A DNA stretch of 64,000 nt from Cinnamomum chago. Its lineage: Eukaryota > Streptophyta > Magnoliopsida > Laurales > Lauraceae. Both the position numbers and the translations under genes were made by a program. This document shows, piece by piece, positions 34,764 through 44,520 of this stretch; position 1 is the stretch's first letter; each line of letters opens with the position of its first letter. The notes below the pieces were generated by a model. That model searched no databases and had not been told where the DNA came from. It saw only the letters and a list, made by a program, of their open reading frames with translations. Location of the stretch: NCBI GenBank assembly GCA_038049695.1, contig CP142455.1:30231501-30295500 (forward strand), written 5' to 3'.

Positions 34764-35695
34764 AGAAAGTCACAAGTGTAAAATCCAGAGAGTATACTAG
34801 TGTCAAGTCGGACTAGCCAATACATCCACAGATTAAACTGATGAGTTGGGGCATTTCTTGCATTTGAATGCACAAAGAAAATATAAAAGACAAACTCTAT
34901 GGAAAATCGTGCATGCTATTTTAATGCCATATGGTGCGATGCTTTTCCATGTCAAAAGTAAAAACATGAGTTGTTTTCAATGTGAAAATTATTTCTAAGG
35001 GGAAAGGTCGAAACTGAATAAATGAAGATTGTGAAATTTCAAAATAATGCAATAATAACCCTTTTTTTTTTCTTTTCTTTTTCTTCTTCGTCGTCTTCTT
35101 CATCTTCTGGCTATGTTGGATTGCTGGTCAGGTGTGATAATTTTAACTTGAGCGCCCAAGGATCGAGGACTTATTTCTTAATTTAAAATATTTATATCTA
35201 GAGAATTTCTTAGTTTTGAGACATGCAGAATTCTTAAATTCTCCTTTTTTAGTTGAACATTTAAGAATTCTACCAAGAAAAATAAAGAGACTGAAATTAT
35301 TCTAATATTCTCTTAATTCGTAAAGAAACATGCCCACATGAGTACTTTATTGCCCCATCGTTGCAGTAACGATAAGTGGTAAAGTAGAATATCGATTTTA
35401 TAAAAGAAGGGTCTCCAAAGACTAAAAGTCCTTTCGGTGGGCCATCATTCCCATATGCTAGTCGGGCCTAGGACTAGACAGTGCGTTAGTTGAAACGTGA
35501 AAGAAGAGTGGTTGTCATCGTCACAATGGTTTGATGTTCTCTCTCTCTTTCCAGTTTCCACACGTTAGGCCCATCATCGGTACGGTGGACCTATGATTTT
35601 GATGGTCAATTAATACTTTAAAGTATCTTTTTATTTTTCTTTTTTTTCTCTACTGACTGAAAAGTGAGAAAAAAGATATTTTTCCGTTTAGATAA
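34764..35695. repeat. Block U, copy A
   Basis: Same order of marks as the 23.9-kb copy, but much closer to copies B and C. Runs from GAGAAAGTCACAAGTG to GTTTAGATAATTTTATCTA, where the 6-kb MULE is inserted; the continuation resumes at 41717. Confidence 0.85.
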
Positions 35696-36851
35696 TTTTA
35701 TCTAGGGACATTTACTAGAAAAATCTCACTAATTAGGATAACTATAACTAAGGACCCTAAAAATTTTTAATATCAGCAACGGACCTCCCTCCAAAATCCC
35801 ATTATTTCATTCCGTCTTTGCCCCCCAGAAGAGAAAAAAACGATGGCTCACCCAAATCGGCAGTGAGAAGAGAAAAGAAGAAGGAGAAGAGAAAGCAGCT
35901 ACCATCTTCTCTCTTTCTATACTGCTGTCCAGACCCTCCCACCAGCGTCAGGTATGCTTCTCTGACACTCTGACCTTATTTTTCCCACTGACTGCAACCC
36001 GCTCCCCTTTGGTGAAAAATTGGGTTTTTGGTGAAAAATTTAAAAACCAACCACATCGCCATCACCACCACTGTTATTTTGTGGCTGTCGCCATCATCAT
36101 CACCAACTTCGGTATAGATTCACCACCAGCACTCCATTACCACCACCATCTTCATGACCATTGTTATGGTTATCTCAGCATCTCTGAATGCGTCATGGTT
36201 TTATCAAAACACCCAACAAGTGCGAAAAAGAACACGGCATCAATACTATTAAAACCAGAGTTAGGAAAAACCATGAATTAGCCGGAGAAGACGTTATGAG
36301 AGTTGAATGTGGCCCATGCATCCTGTGGTAACACCAAATTATCATCTCAATGGAAAATAGTGAGTAATTAAACAAATCATTAGAAATTTCCATGTTGGCC
36401 GTCTAGTCTTTAAGGTCTGTTTGGATGTGTCACCATTTCAACTGTGGTTTTTAGTTGAGTCCATTGCTATCTTACTTGTGTTTGTGTGAAAGTCGACACA
36501 GACATGCATTTGATTGCACATGATATTATTTTGGAGCAGCAGAGTAACTCACACAGTAAGAGATGATCCAACATTTCTTCTGTCATAAAATCTTAACACC
36601 TACAATCTAGTGCACATCCAAACAGACCCTTTTCAAACACAAGTGATTTTTAAATTTTTCAAAGAAGAATTGGAAATTTAGATTCTTGAAGAGGTAGAAG
36701 TCAAAAATTAAGTTTCCAAAAATCAGTTAGTACTACATAGAAATGGTTCTTTCAACACCCCAGTTATGCTCTGGTCTCTTTATTCTACTAGTGCTCATCT
36801 ATTTATCTGCTTATAGTTGAAGTAAACAGGCACCTGGAGTAAGGCAAAGAC

Positions 36852-37200
36852 CTTTCTGCCTTGTACTTTTGAGGAGTTGTTGCGCCCTTCTGTTGCAATT
36901 TGTCTGGGTGAAGGCAGAGTCTTGCTTTCTGATATGCTTTCTTCACTTGTGATGTTTCAATAATATTGGTCAGGGAAATGGCACGCCATCCACTACCGGG
37001 CCACAATATCAATATCCAACATGGAGAATTGATCAAATAAAGGAGCAAAAAGGCATCTCTATCGTTGCAAAGTGCCTTTAGTGGTGAATAACTCTGTATG
37101 GGAGATTTACATATTGTAGTGTTGAGAGTAATGAGCGAATATTTCCTTCCTTCCCTGCCGACCAGTTCTTTATGTCTTCCTCAAGTAGCTTGAATTCCAT
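36852..37200 (-). pseudogene. JAC1-like: Captured J-domain fragment (JAC1/auxilin-like) in the MULE
   Basis: JAC1-type proteins are auxilin-like J-domain proteins, known from Arabidopsis for chloroplast photorelocation. Minus-strand exon 37200-37111 reads MEFKLLEEDIKNWSAGKEGN then IRSLLSTLQY and stops at a GT donor (GTAAATC). After an intron-like gap, about 37006-36852 reads LWPGSGWRAISLTNIIETSQ, then VKKAYQKARLCLHPDKLQQK with the HPD motif of J domains, up to QKYKAER and a GT. The 3' border of the gap has no clean AG, so that splice site is probably lost. Only the J-domain part is present. Intron-like sequence indicates genomic capture. Confidence 0.85.
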
Positions 37201-37393
37201 CTACAATATTTTTACATATATATAAATTACAACAACATATGGTAATAAACTCTTGAGTCTCTTTTACATACACACACATGGCATGCCAATATCTAAACAC
37301 TGGTGTCTCCAAAGCCATGGTACAGCTGGGAAACCTTATCGTTCCTCTCAGATATAACCTACAATAGGGGCTACTGTCAAAAAATTAAACAAA

Positions 37394-37398
<5 letters not shown>

Positions 37399-37423
<25 letters not shown>
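37399..37423. repeat. (CA)n microsatellite
   Basis: About 12 CA units inside the MULE. Confidence 0.9.
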
Positions 37424-37424
<1 letters not shown>

Positions 37425-37805
37425 CAGAAAACAAATAGATAAAAATCAAGCCTTTTGTTAAATAATGAATCACAAACTTTGGAGAGGGAAAAATGGAAAA
37501 TGAACAGACTTCAAATGTTGTTTTTGGGTAATTATTACTTAGGTACTTGGTCAATGCTTCAACTGGCAACCTAGGACGGAGACTTGTTATTGAATCCTTT
37601 GGTTTTGTAATTTTGTTTGTTTAGGAGCAAACCATTCTAATGGTTAAATGTCTTCTTCATATTGCAGAATTCTTTCTGCAAATCTATAATTTCTTTTACT
37701 TTTTTTAAGTTCCTATTTTGAAGGAAATGATGCATAAAACCAAGGCAGTTAATGCATGAACTCATTCATTTCTTGGTAATAGCCCAGAAATTTTAACTTT
37801 CAATA

Positions 37806-38435
37806 GCAAAATATTGCGGAATGCTTAAACAGTCTAATGAAGCACAATAGAGAGCTTCCGATATCAAAACAAGTCGATGGGATTCGTGGAAAGTTAATGG
37901 ATTTTTTCCATCATCGGAGGACTACGTTGATGCAGCTGAAGACACGTCTAACTCCTTGGGCAGAAACCATTCTAAGCAAATCTATGGAAGGATCCCGACG
38001 TTTGAATTGTCGACAAGCAGGTCCCAATGAATTTCAGATACAGTCTTGGGAGTTCATTGATGTTGTTCAGCTAGATAGAAAAAGTTGTACGTGTCAGATG
38101 TGGCAACGATTGGAATTCCGTGCGAGCATGCCTTGTCAGTCATGAAAACCAGAGGCCTGGATCCATATGATTTTTGCGAGGATTGGTACACATGTGATAC
38201 ATACAGAAGGACTTATGGTCATGTAATACATCCAACCCGCGATATACGCCAATGGGAGCACATTACTAACGAGGTGGTCAAGCCTCCACTTGCTACCAGA
38301 CAGCCTGGACGTCTAAAGAAGAATAGAATTCGCACGGAAGACCTTAATCGGCAAAGAAGACAAGTAAGGTGCTCTATTTGTAAAAAAAGGGGTCACAACC
38401 GACAAAAATGCCGGAATCCACCAGTGGGAAGTTAA
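37806..38435 (+). pseudogene. MURA-type transposase C-terminal part, one frameshift
   Basis: Reads NIAECLNSLMKHNRELPISK after an acceptor-like CAATAG, then VDGIRGKLMDFFHHRR, the SWIM zinc-binding motif (SCTCQMWQR then IGIPCEHALSVMKTRG), YRRTYGHVIHPTRDIRQWEH and a CCHC knuckle CSICKKRGHNRQKC before the stop. That is the normal C-terminal order for a plant MuDR-family transposase. The frame shifts by one base inside the SWIM motif near 38105-38115. The DDE catalytic region was not found upstream, so this is the last exon of a truncated gene. Confidence 0.85.
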
Positions 38436-38806
38436 TCCATGATGGCGAAACGATGGAGCCATGTCTTTTGAAGTGGTCTGATCAAGTACCATTTTTTTTT
38501 TTTGGCTTGTAAAGGTTGTTCCATGTAATTTTTTTAAAATGTGGCTACATGTGGTTCCTACATGTATTTGCTGTACTTTTGTATATGGTGCCTACATTTG
38601 TAGTAGGAGGAACGATGTCCTATAATTTTTTGTAAAGGGTGTTGGTGGATCTACCTCTTTCATTTAATAGCAGACCAATGTTTATCTTTTATAATGGGAT
38701 GGATAGAATGGTTGGATAATGTTCTTTCATGATCATTGATGTATGTTCTATTAATGGATCACTGCATGGATATCTTTTTAACAAGGCGGTTCAAAATGTG
38801 TCACAG

Positions 38807-38973
38807 TTTTCGTTGATGTCAACTAACGATTTGTCGACATCAACAAATAAATTTGTTGATATCAATGAAAGCGTACTGATAGCAGCTATCTGTGCAGAAA
38901 TAAAAACACATTATTCGTTGATATCAACTAAAGATTTGTCGACATCAACAAATAAATGTGTTGATAACAAATA
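38807..38973. repeat. Two-unit copy of the ~105-bp TTGATATCAA repeat
   Basis: Two diverged units of the array at 40256-40785, starting TTCGTTGATGTCAAC and TTCGTTGATATCAAC about 104 bp apart. Each has GTCGACATCAACAAATAAAT and GAAAGCGTACTGATAGCA or its worn form. Confidence 0.85.
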
Positions 38974-39844
38974 AAAATTGAACTTTCTTTTCCAGGGGCT
39001 CTGTTTTGGAAGGCTGGGAGTCCTCATCTTTTTTTCTTTTTTGTTTTTCTGAAATGTTTTTCTTTTCCAACTACCCAATTGGTAGAACATCTACGTACCT
39101 ATCCAAGCCCTCTTCAAAACAGTCACTATTAATTTCAAAATGTAAGTTTGTGTGTTCAGAATATGTAAAGGCATTTGTGCTACGACCATGCTAATAATAG
39201 TCATCACCCAGGCAAAAAGAATCATGACCATGAATTAGACATCTCAGACAAAGAACATGGTTAAATGAAAGGAGAACATAGACAGATCTCATATTGGGGC
39301 ATAAATTGTGAGGGGAATAAGACTTTGATCAGTGTATCAATACCAACAAATCAAGAGAGGAAGGTTCATATCAACTCAGTCTGCCACCATAAAAGATGCC
39401 AATAATCCAAATGAAAGTAGCAAGATGATGAAGCCAAATAACTCCCCACATGTCATCACTTCCCCATGTGAAGGTCCCAAATTCAACCCCTCTTCTCACC
39501 CTCTTTCCCCACTTTCTTTATTCTCTTCAATCCCAATTCAATTTCTGCTGTATTTTCCAAAACAAAGTGTTAAATATAAGATTATATAACTAAATAAGCT
39601 GTAAGCATCTCCCCAATCAACTTCTATATGAACTGAGATAAAAGATAGCACTGCCCTACAAAACCAAAATTGATGAAAGACAGAACCCTTGAGAGTTGAG
39701 GTCAATAAATGAAAAAAAAATGATAGAAGTGCTCCAATGAAGTGTTCCAATGACAGACTTTCTGTAGAAGAAAACATATGCGACACTTTCTGTAGAACAA
39801 AAATTGATGTACAATCTCAACTAATAAACAATATGAAGAGAAGT

Positions 39845-40200
39845 ACTACCCTCAGGAAGTTCTGGCAGCACAAAATGGGGTACAAAGTGTCTTTGCTGCT
39901 CCCGTTTCTCCCTTGGTTTGTGCTTTGACATCGATTTCAACTTCATGTAACAGAAATAAAAAGGAAATTAATCCAGTGAGATTGCGTGCAATTTCAACAT
40001 TTTTAGGTCTAGACTTCAGAATAACCAAATAAAAAGGAAAGGAACCCCTGCGTTTTGCTTCTTGTTTACTTTTGTCATATTATTTTATCCATTTTAATGT
40101 AGAATTCCATGGTGCAAGGATCATCTTTTTCTCGTTAAGAGCTATAACAAACTCATCCCATGTCTTTACAACTTTAATGCAAGCATCTCTTTTTTGCTTT
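39845..40200 (-). pseudogene. Captured prolyl-tRNA synthetase C-terminal fragment in the MULE
   Basis: Eukaryotic prolyl-tRNA synthetase charges tRNA-Pro. Minus-strand exon 40200-40106, after an acceptor TATTTTAG, reads KRDACIKVVKTWDEFVIALN then EKKMILAPW. After a gap of about 160 bp, 39944-39845 reads EVEIDVKAQTKGETGAAKTL then CTPF, and in a shifted frame VLPELPEG. Those are successive pieces of the C-terminal region of cytosolic-type plant ProRS. One frameshift separates CTPF from LPELPEG, and the final YWGRSY-type end is absent. The gap is probably a retained intron with worn borders. Confidence 0.8.
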
Positions 40201-40255
40201 CTAAAATAGCAAGAGAATACCATAGAACATTGTAAGCCTGGGAAATAAAACACAA

Positions 40256-40785
40256 CATTCGTTGATGTCAACTAAAAATTCGTCGACATCAACGAATAAA
40301 TTAGTTGATATCAATGAAAGCGTACTGATAGCACATATCTGTGCAGGAATAAAAACACAACATTCGTTGATGTCAACTAAAAATTTGTCGACATCAACGA
40401 ATAAATTAGTTGATATCAATGAAAGCGTACTGATAGCACATATCTATGCAGGAATAAAACACAGTATTCGTTGATGTCAACTAAAAAATCGTCGATATCA
40501 ACGAATAAATTAGTTGATATCAATGAAAGCGTACTGATAGCACATATCTATGCAGGAATAAAAAACACAGCATTCGTTGATGTCAACTAAAAATTCGTCG
40601 ACATCAACGAATAAATTAGTTGATATCATTGAAAGCGTACTGATAGCACATATCTGTGCAGGAATAAAAACACAGTATTCGTTGATGTCAACTAAACATT
40701 CGTCGATATCAATGAATAAATTAGTTGATATCAATGAAAGCGTACTGATAGCATATATCTGTGCAGGAATAAAACACAGCATTCA
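40256..40785. repeat. Tandem array, five ~105-bp units rich in palindromes
   Basis: Units begin near 40256, 40361, 40465, 40571 and 40676. Each carries CGTTGATGTCAAC, TCGTCGACATCAACGA, TTAGTTGATATCAATGA, then GAAAGCGTACTGATAGCACA. The 105-bp period is a multiple of three and both strands stay open across much of the array (plus strand STSTNKLVDINESVLIAHIC), but this follows from the repeat and is not evidence of coding. Confidence 0.95.
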
Positions 40786-41229
40786 TTGTGAAAATCATAC
40801 ATATTGCCTGGAGAGTTTTATCCCCTGAATCATACATATTGCTTGGAGATTTTCATACATATATATTAGATAACATCAATTAAATGGTTTTGGCCAATTC
40901 CAATGAATGGCTAGAGATGGATGTGTGAGGGGAATAAGCAAGCCCCCAGTGCCCAGAGAATACAAGAAGTCCAATGAGACAAATTAATAATATTACAAAG
41001 ATAAAGCCAACCCAAACAAAAAATTCTGTATAAAATTTCTCATGCTCCTCATTAAATATTAACATCACTTAGATGGACAACCTGTTTGTTAACATTTCCA
41101 GCAGTCATTATGGATTTTCACATTGATTAAAAGCCTTCCAACATACAAGACCAAAATGAAACCAATAGTGGCTTTCAGTTTTAACATGTCAACCATCCAA
41201 AATACATCAGGCCAATAGTCACAAAGAAA

Positions 41230-41625
41230 GGCCAATGGTCGATGAGAACCCAACCCTTCCCTTCCTTCTTTTCTTTCTTCTATTTCTTTTGTGACTGGAG
41301 ATGGAAGTGAGCTTGGTTCTCCTTCTTCTGTTTCTTCTTTCCTTTTTTCTGTTGTTGCTTTCATCCCTGGACTGGGATTAGGGTCTCGTTGGCATCAGCT
41401 AAGAAAAAGGTAAAATGGGAAAAAGCTTGGTCGATGAGAACCCAACACTTCCCTTCCTTGTTTACTTTCTTCTGTGACCAGTTCTGGAAGTGATTTTGGT
41501 TCTCATTCTTCCTTTTCTTCATTCTTTTTCTTCTTGTTGTTTTCGTCCTTGGACTTGGCAATTGCGATTGTGTCTCGTTGGCTAAAGTTAAGAAAAGGGT
41601 AAAATGGTAAAAAAAAGTGTAGATT
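41230..41625. repeat. Direct duplication of ~200 bp near the MULE right end
   Basis: GGTCGATGAGAACCCAAC ... TTCCCTTCC ... GTGAC...GGAAGTGA...TTGGTTCTC ... GTCTCGTTGGC...AAGTTAAG/AAGAAAAAGG occurs at about 41237-41440 and again at about 41431-41625, diverged by perhaps a fifth. Confidence 0.7.
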
Positions 41626-44043
41626 TTGGGGGGGAGGTCCTTGCCTGATATTATAACAATTTAGGGGTCTCAACAGTGGTTACCCTATTTAAGGAATTTT
41701 TTTTAGTAAATGTCCCTTTTATCTAATACATTTTCTAAGTATTTGTGACTATAAAATTTCTTGACTATTAGATTTCAATATTGGAATCACATCAGATAGT
41801 GTTTTGAAAGTAAAATGCTCTTTATAAATATCTTATTTTTTCCACACTTTCAAAAACGTCATTGGAGGAGGAGAAAGTCACAAGTGGAAGAAAATCTAGA
41901 GATCAGTATACTAGTGTCAAGTCGGACTCGCCAATACATCCACAAATTAATTAAACTGATGAGCTGGGGCATTTCTTGCATTTGAATGCACAAAGAAAAT
42001 ATAAAAGACAAACTCTATGGAAAATCGTACGCATGCTATTTTACTGTCATTTGCTGCAATGCTTTTCCATGTCAAAAGAATAAACATGAGTTGGTTTCTA
42101 TGAGAAAAATCATGTTTTTAACCGAATGGGCACACTGACTCTCACCGAACCAACTTCGGTTCAAAATCCAACTCTCTCCCAACTCATCATGTTGACTATC
42201 TCCAAGCTAATTTTTTAGAGTTGGACAAGTAGAGTCCGAGTTACAATTAAGCTTCTAAAAAAAGTCATATAATGATATAATTCAGAGTCTAGGATCTCAA
42301 GATATAGAAACAAGTGGCAAATCTGTGGACATGATTATTTGGGATGTCAGTAGGGCCTTTCTCACCAGCCACTTACTGGGAAGGTGCCACTAATTGTTGT
42401 ACTAGATGGGCTTAAGCCTAATTTGAGCCTGACTCAATTGGTTTAGTTCGATGGCCTAAATAAAATTTTTAGGGGCTGATTTGGATCCTCATTATCTTCC
42501 ATATATTTCCAATTAAATCTACAGGGCATATACCACAACTACAACAAAGGAGGAGGGCTTCCAGGCTTCAAAGAAAACTATGCATTCAAGAAGGAATCAT
42601 GGATGCAACAATTTGTTTACCAAGTTGTAACTAATTATTACAATTAGTTGTATCTCACCTTTATCATGTTAGTTAGTTATGATGGTCTTATGTGTGGGGA
42701 CCATTAACTAATTGCTAACTAACTTACTTAAATCAATAACTAATCATACAACTAGTTATAGATATTTTTCTAGATTGATCTACATGTAACTAACTAACTA
42801 TCTAACTTACTACTTTAATTTAAATTGCATGTGATGTGCATTTGGCTGAATTGGCGGCCGGTAAGCAAACCTCTTCCTCTTCATTCAAATTATTTTCTTA
42901 AATTGGAGGTTTTATATATAAAAAATCACCTTAAAATTGGATATGCCGAATATGTACCCAAACTTTGAATGTTTACTGTGGAGGTAGGGATGGAGCAAAT
43001 GGGTTGGTTCCTGGCCGGAATCATATTGGACGAAAAGCAGGTTTAATAAAGGCCGTTCATGTTCAGACTCGAAACATGTTCATATGATTCCAATAAGAGG
43101 ACTGAATCTAGGTTAGGAACCAGTTTGAATTTCTTTTTAATATTTTGTTTTATTTTTCACTTAAAATAGGGATATAATCAGTCCAAAAATTTGATAAATC
43201 CCAATATATTCAGAACTAATAAATAGTTTTTTTATTATAAAACCAATATATAGGTTGTTATATAAAGTTTTTAACATTAGCCTATACACAATCAAGAACC
43301 ATGTCTTAGAAAATGCACATCCACAGGCAAGGTAGACACAAGAAAATAACTCAATTGATTCTTTCTTTGAAAAAATGATCAGGATAAACTGAATCAAAGA
43401 AAAGATTATGGCGAGGAAGAAGAAAAGTAAGTGGGAAAAAATACAACGTTCATTGATATCAATGAGCGTCCGCATTATTCAATGAATTTACCCATTATTC
43501 ATTGATATCAGCGAATAAGGGCAAAAAAGGTGAAATATAACAAAAAAATTGGGCTGGAGGTCCCTCCACCGTCAATATTTAGAGTTTGGGCCTACGGTGA
43601 TCGTATCCAATTTTAAGGTGATTTTTTTCGTATAGTCCCCTAAAAATTTACTAAATATTTGATATATCCACATATCACATGCGCTTTGATATAGATGGGC
43701 CCTATTACCTGGTTATCGGACGGACCCAATCTGGGAAATCTGAGGTTATTCATTGGGTCCCCACGTCGGGACTCGGGACTGGTATGGACAGCAATCGACA
43801 ATCTGGGTTTGGTTGGTTTTGGGCTCCGGCCCACATTAAAGTCTGTTAATCTTGACTTGGCTTTAGAGTGGCACAACTATTGGCTGACTCACTATACATT
43901 AAATGTATGTGGGATCAAGCTCGAGCCGAACTCATTGATGTACATAATGTCGAGCGCACCGAAACGTACAATCCACACACACAAAGACACACACTCAAAT
44001 CCTCTGGATAAATTAATAAGTGGTTCAGTAATATGCCAAAATT

Positions 44044-44520
44044 CACTACAACAAACTGCATTTTCAGCGACGAAATTTTTCGTCGGTAAAATTTTTACCG
44101 AACCAAGACACACACTCAAATCCTCTAGATAAATTAATAAGTGGTTCGGTAATATGCCAACATTCACTACAACAAACTGCATTTTCAGCGACGAAATTTT
44201 TCGTCGGTAAAAGTCATGAAATCGTCGGTTAAATTTTTACCGAACCAAGACACACACTCAAATCCTCTGGATAAATTAATAGGTGGTTCGGTAATATGCC
44301 AACATTCACTACAACAAACTGCATTTTCAGCGACGAAATTTTTCGTCGCTAAAAGTCATGAAATCGTCGGTAAAATTTTTACCGAACCAAGACACACACT
44401 CAAATCCTCTGGATAAATTAATAAGTGGTTCGGTAATATGCCAACATTCACTACAACAAACTGCATTTTCAGCGACGAAATTTTTCGTTGCTAAAAGTCA
44501 TGAAATTGTCGGTAAAATTT
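44044..44520. repeat. Four-fold tandem reiteration of a CACTA left end plus host flank
   Basis: CACTACAACAAACTGCATTT begins at 44044, 44165, 44307 and 44449. Each is preceded by ATT and by the same 60-bp host flank (CACTCAAATCCTCTGGATAA ... GGTTCGGTAATATGCCAAC). The unit is 121 bp once and 142 bp twice. The flank matches the unoccupied sites in copies A (33495-33550) and C (54175-54240), so it is genomic DNA next to the insertion that has been amplified together with the element's tip. Confidence 0.93.

Larger units (their letters stand above)
35705..41716 (+). mobile_element. 6.0-kb Mutator-like element carrying captured gene fragments (Pack-MULE type)
   Basis: The left end is GGGACATTTACTAGAAAAAT and the inverted right end GGGACATTTACTAAAAAAAA; similarity continues through about 95 bp (AATATCAG and GGACCTCCC recur in both). 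The 9-bp duplication TTTTATCTA flanks it exactly (35696-35704, 41717-41725), the Mutator signature. Copy B at 49870-49900 gives the unoccupied site (ATTTTATCTAATAC). Inside are the last part of a MURA-type transposase on the plus strand, and JAC1-like and prolyl-tRNA synthetase fragments on the minus strand. Two related tandem arrays are also present. It is not autonomous as it stands. Confidence 0.95.
31674..42175. repeat. Tandem 4.08-kb unit, copy A (with insertions)
   Basis: Starts at TCCCAAGTCATCATG, matching TCCCAACTCATCATG at 42177 and 50335. After subtracting a 6,012-bp MULE, a 379-bp hAT MITE and their target duplications, the A-to-B spacing of 10,502 bp becomes about 4.09 kb. The unit is non-coding: an AT-rich part with GGACCATTAACTAATTGCTA, then GAGCTCAAGCTGTGAA, then block U. 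The paired open frames near 32644 and 33190 recur in copy B only because the DNA does. Confidence 0.9.

Noticed and set aside
36414-36628. MITE with tips GGTCTGTTTGGATGTG and its inverse, inside the MULE
   Set aside because: The 16-bp inverted tips are convincing, but no target duplication was found (TAA left, CTT right), so it is noted rather than listed as a defined element.
40256-40785. CRISPR-like regular array
   Set aside because: The genome is plant nuclear; units are contiguous 105-bp tandem copies with no unique spacers.
40201-40828. Overlapping open frames on both strands in the 105-bp array
   Set aside because: A repeat period divisible by three keeps frames open in both directions; no start context or known domain.
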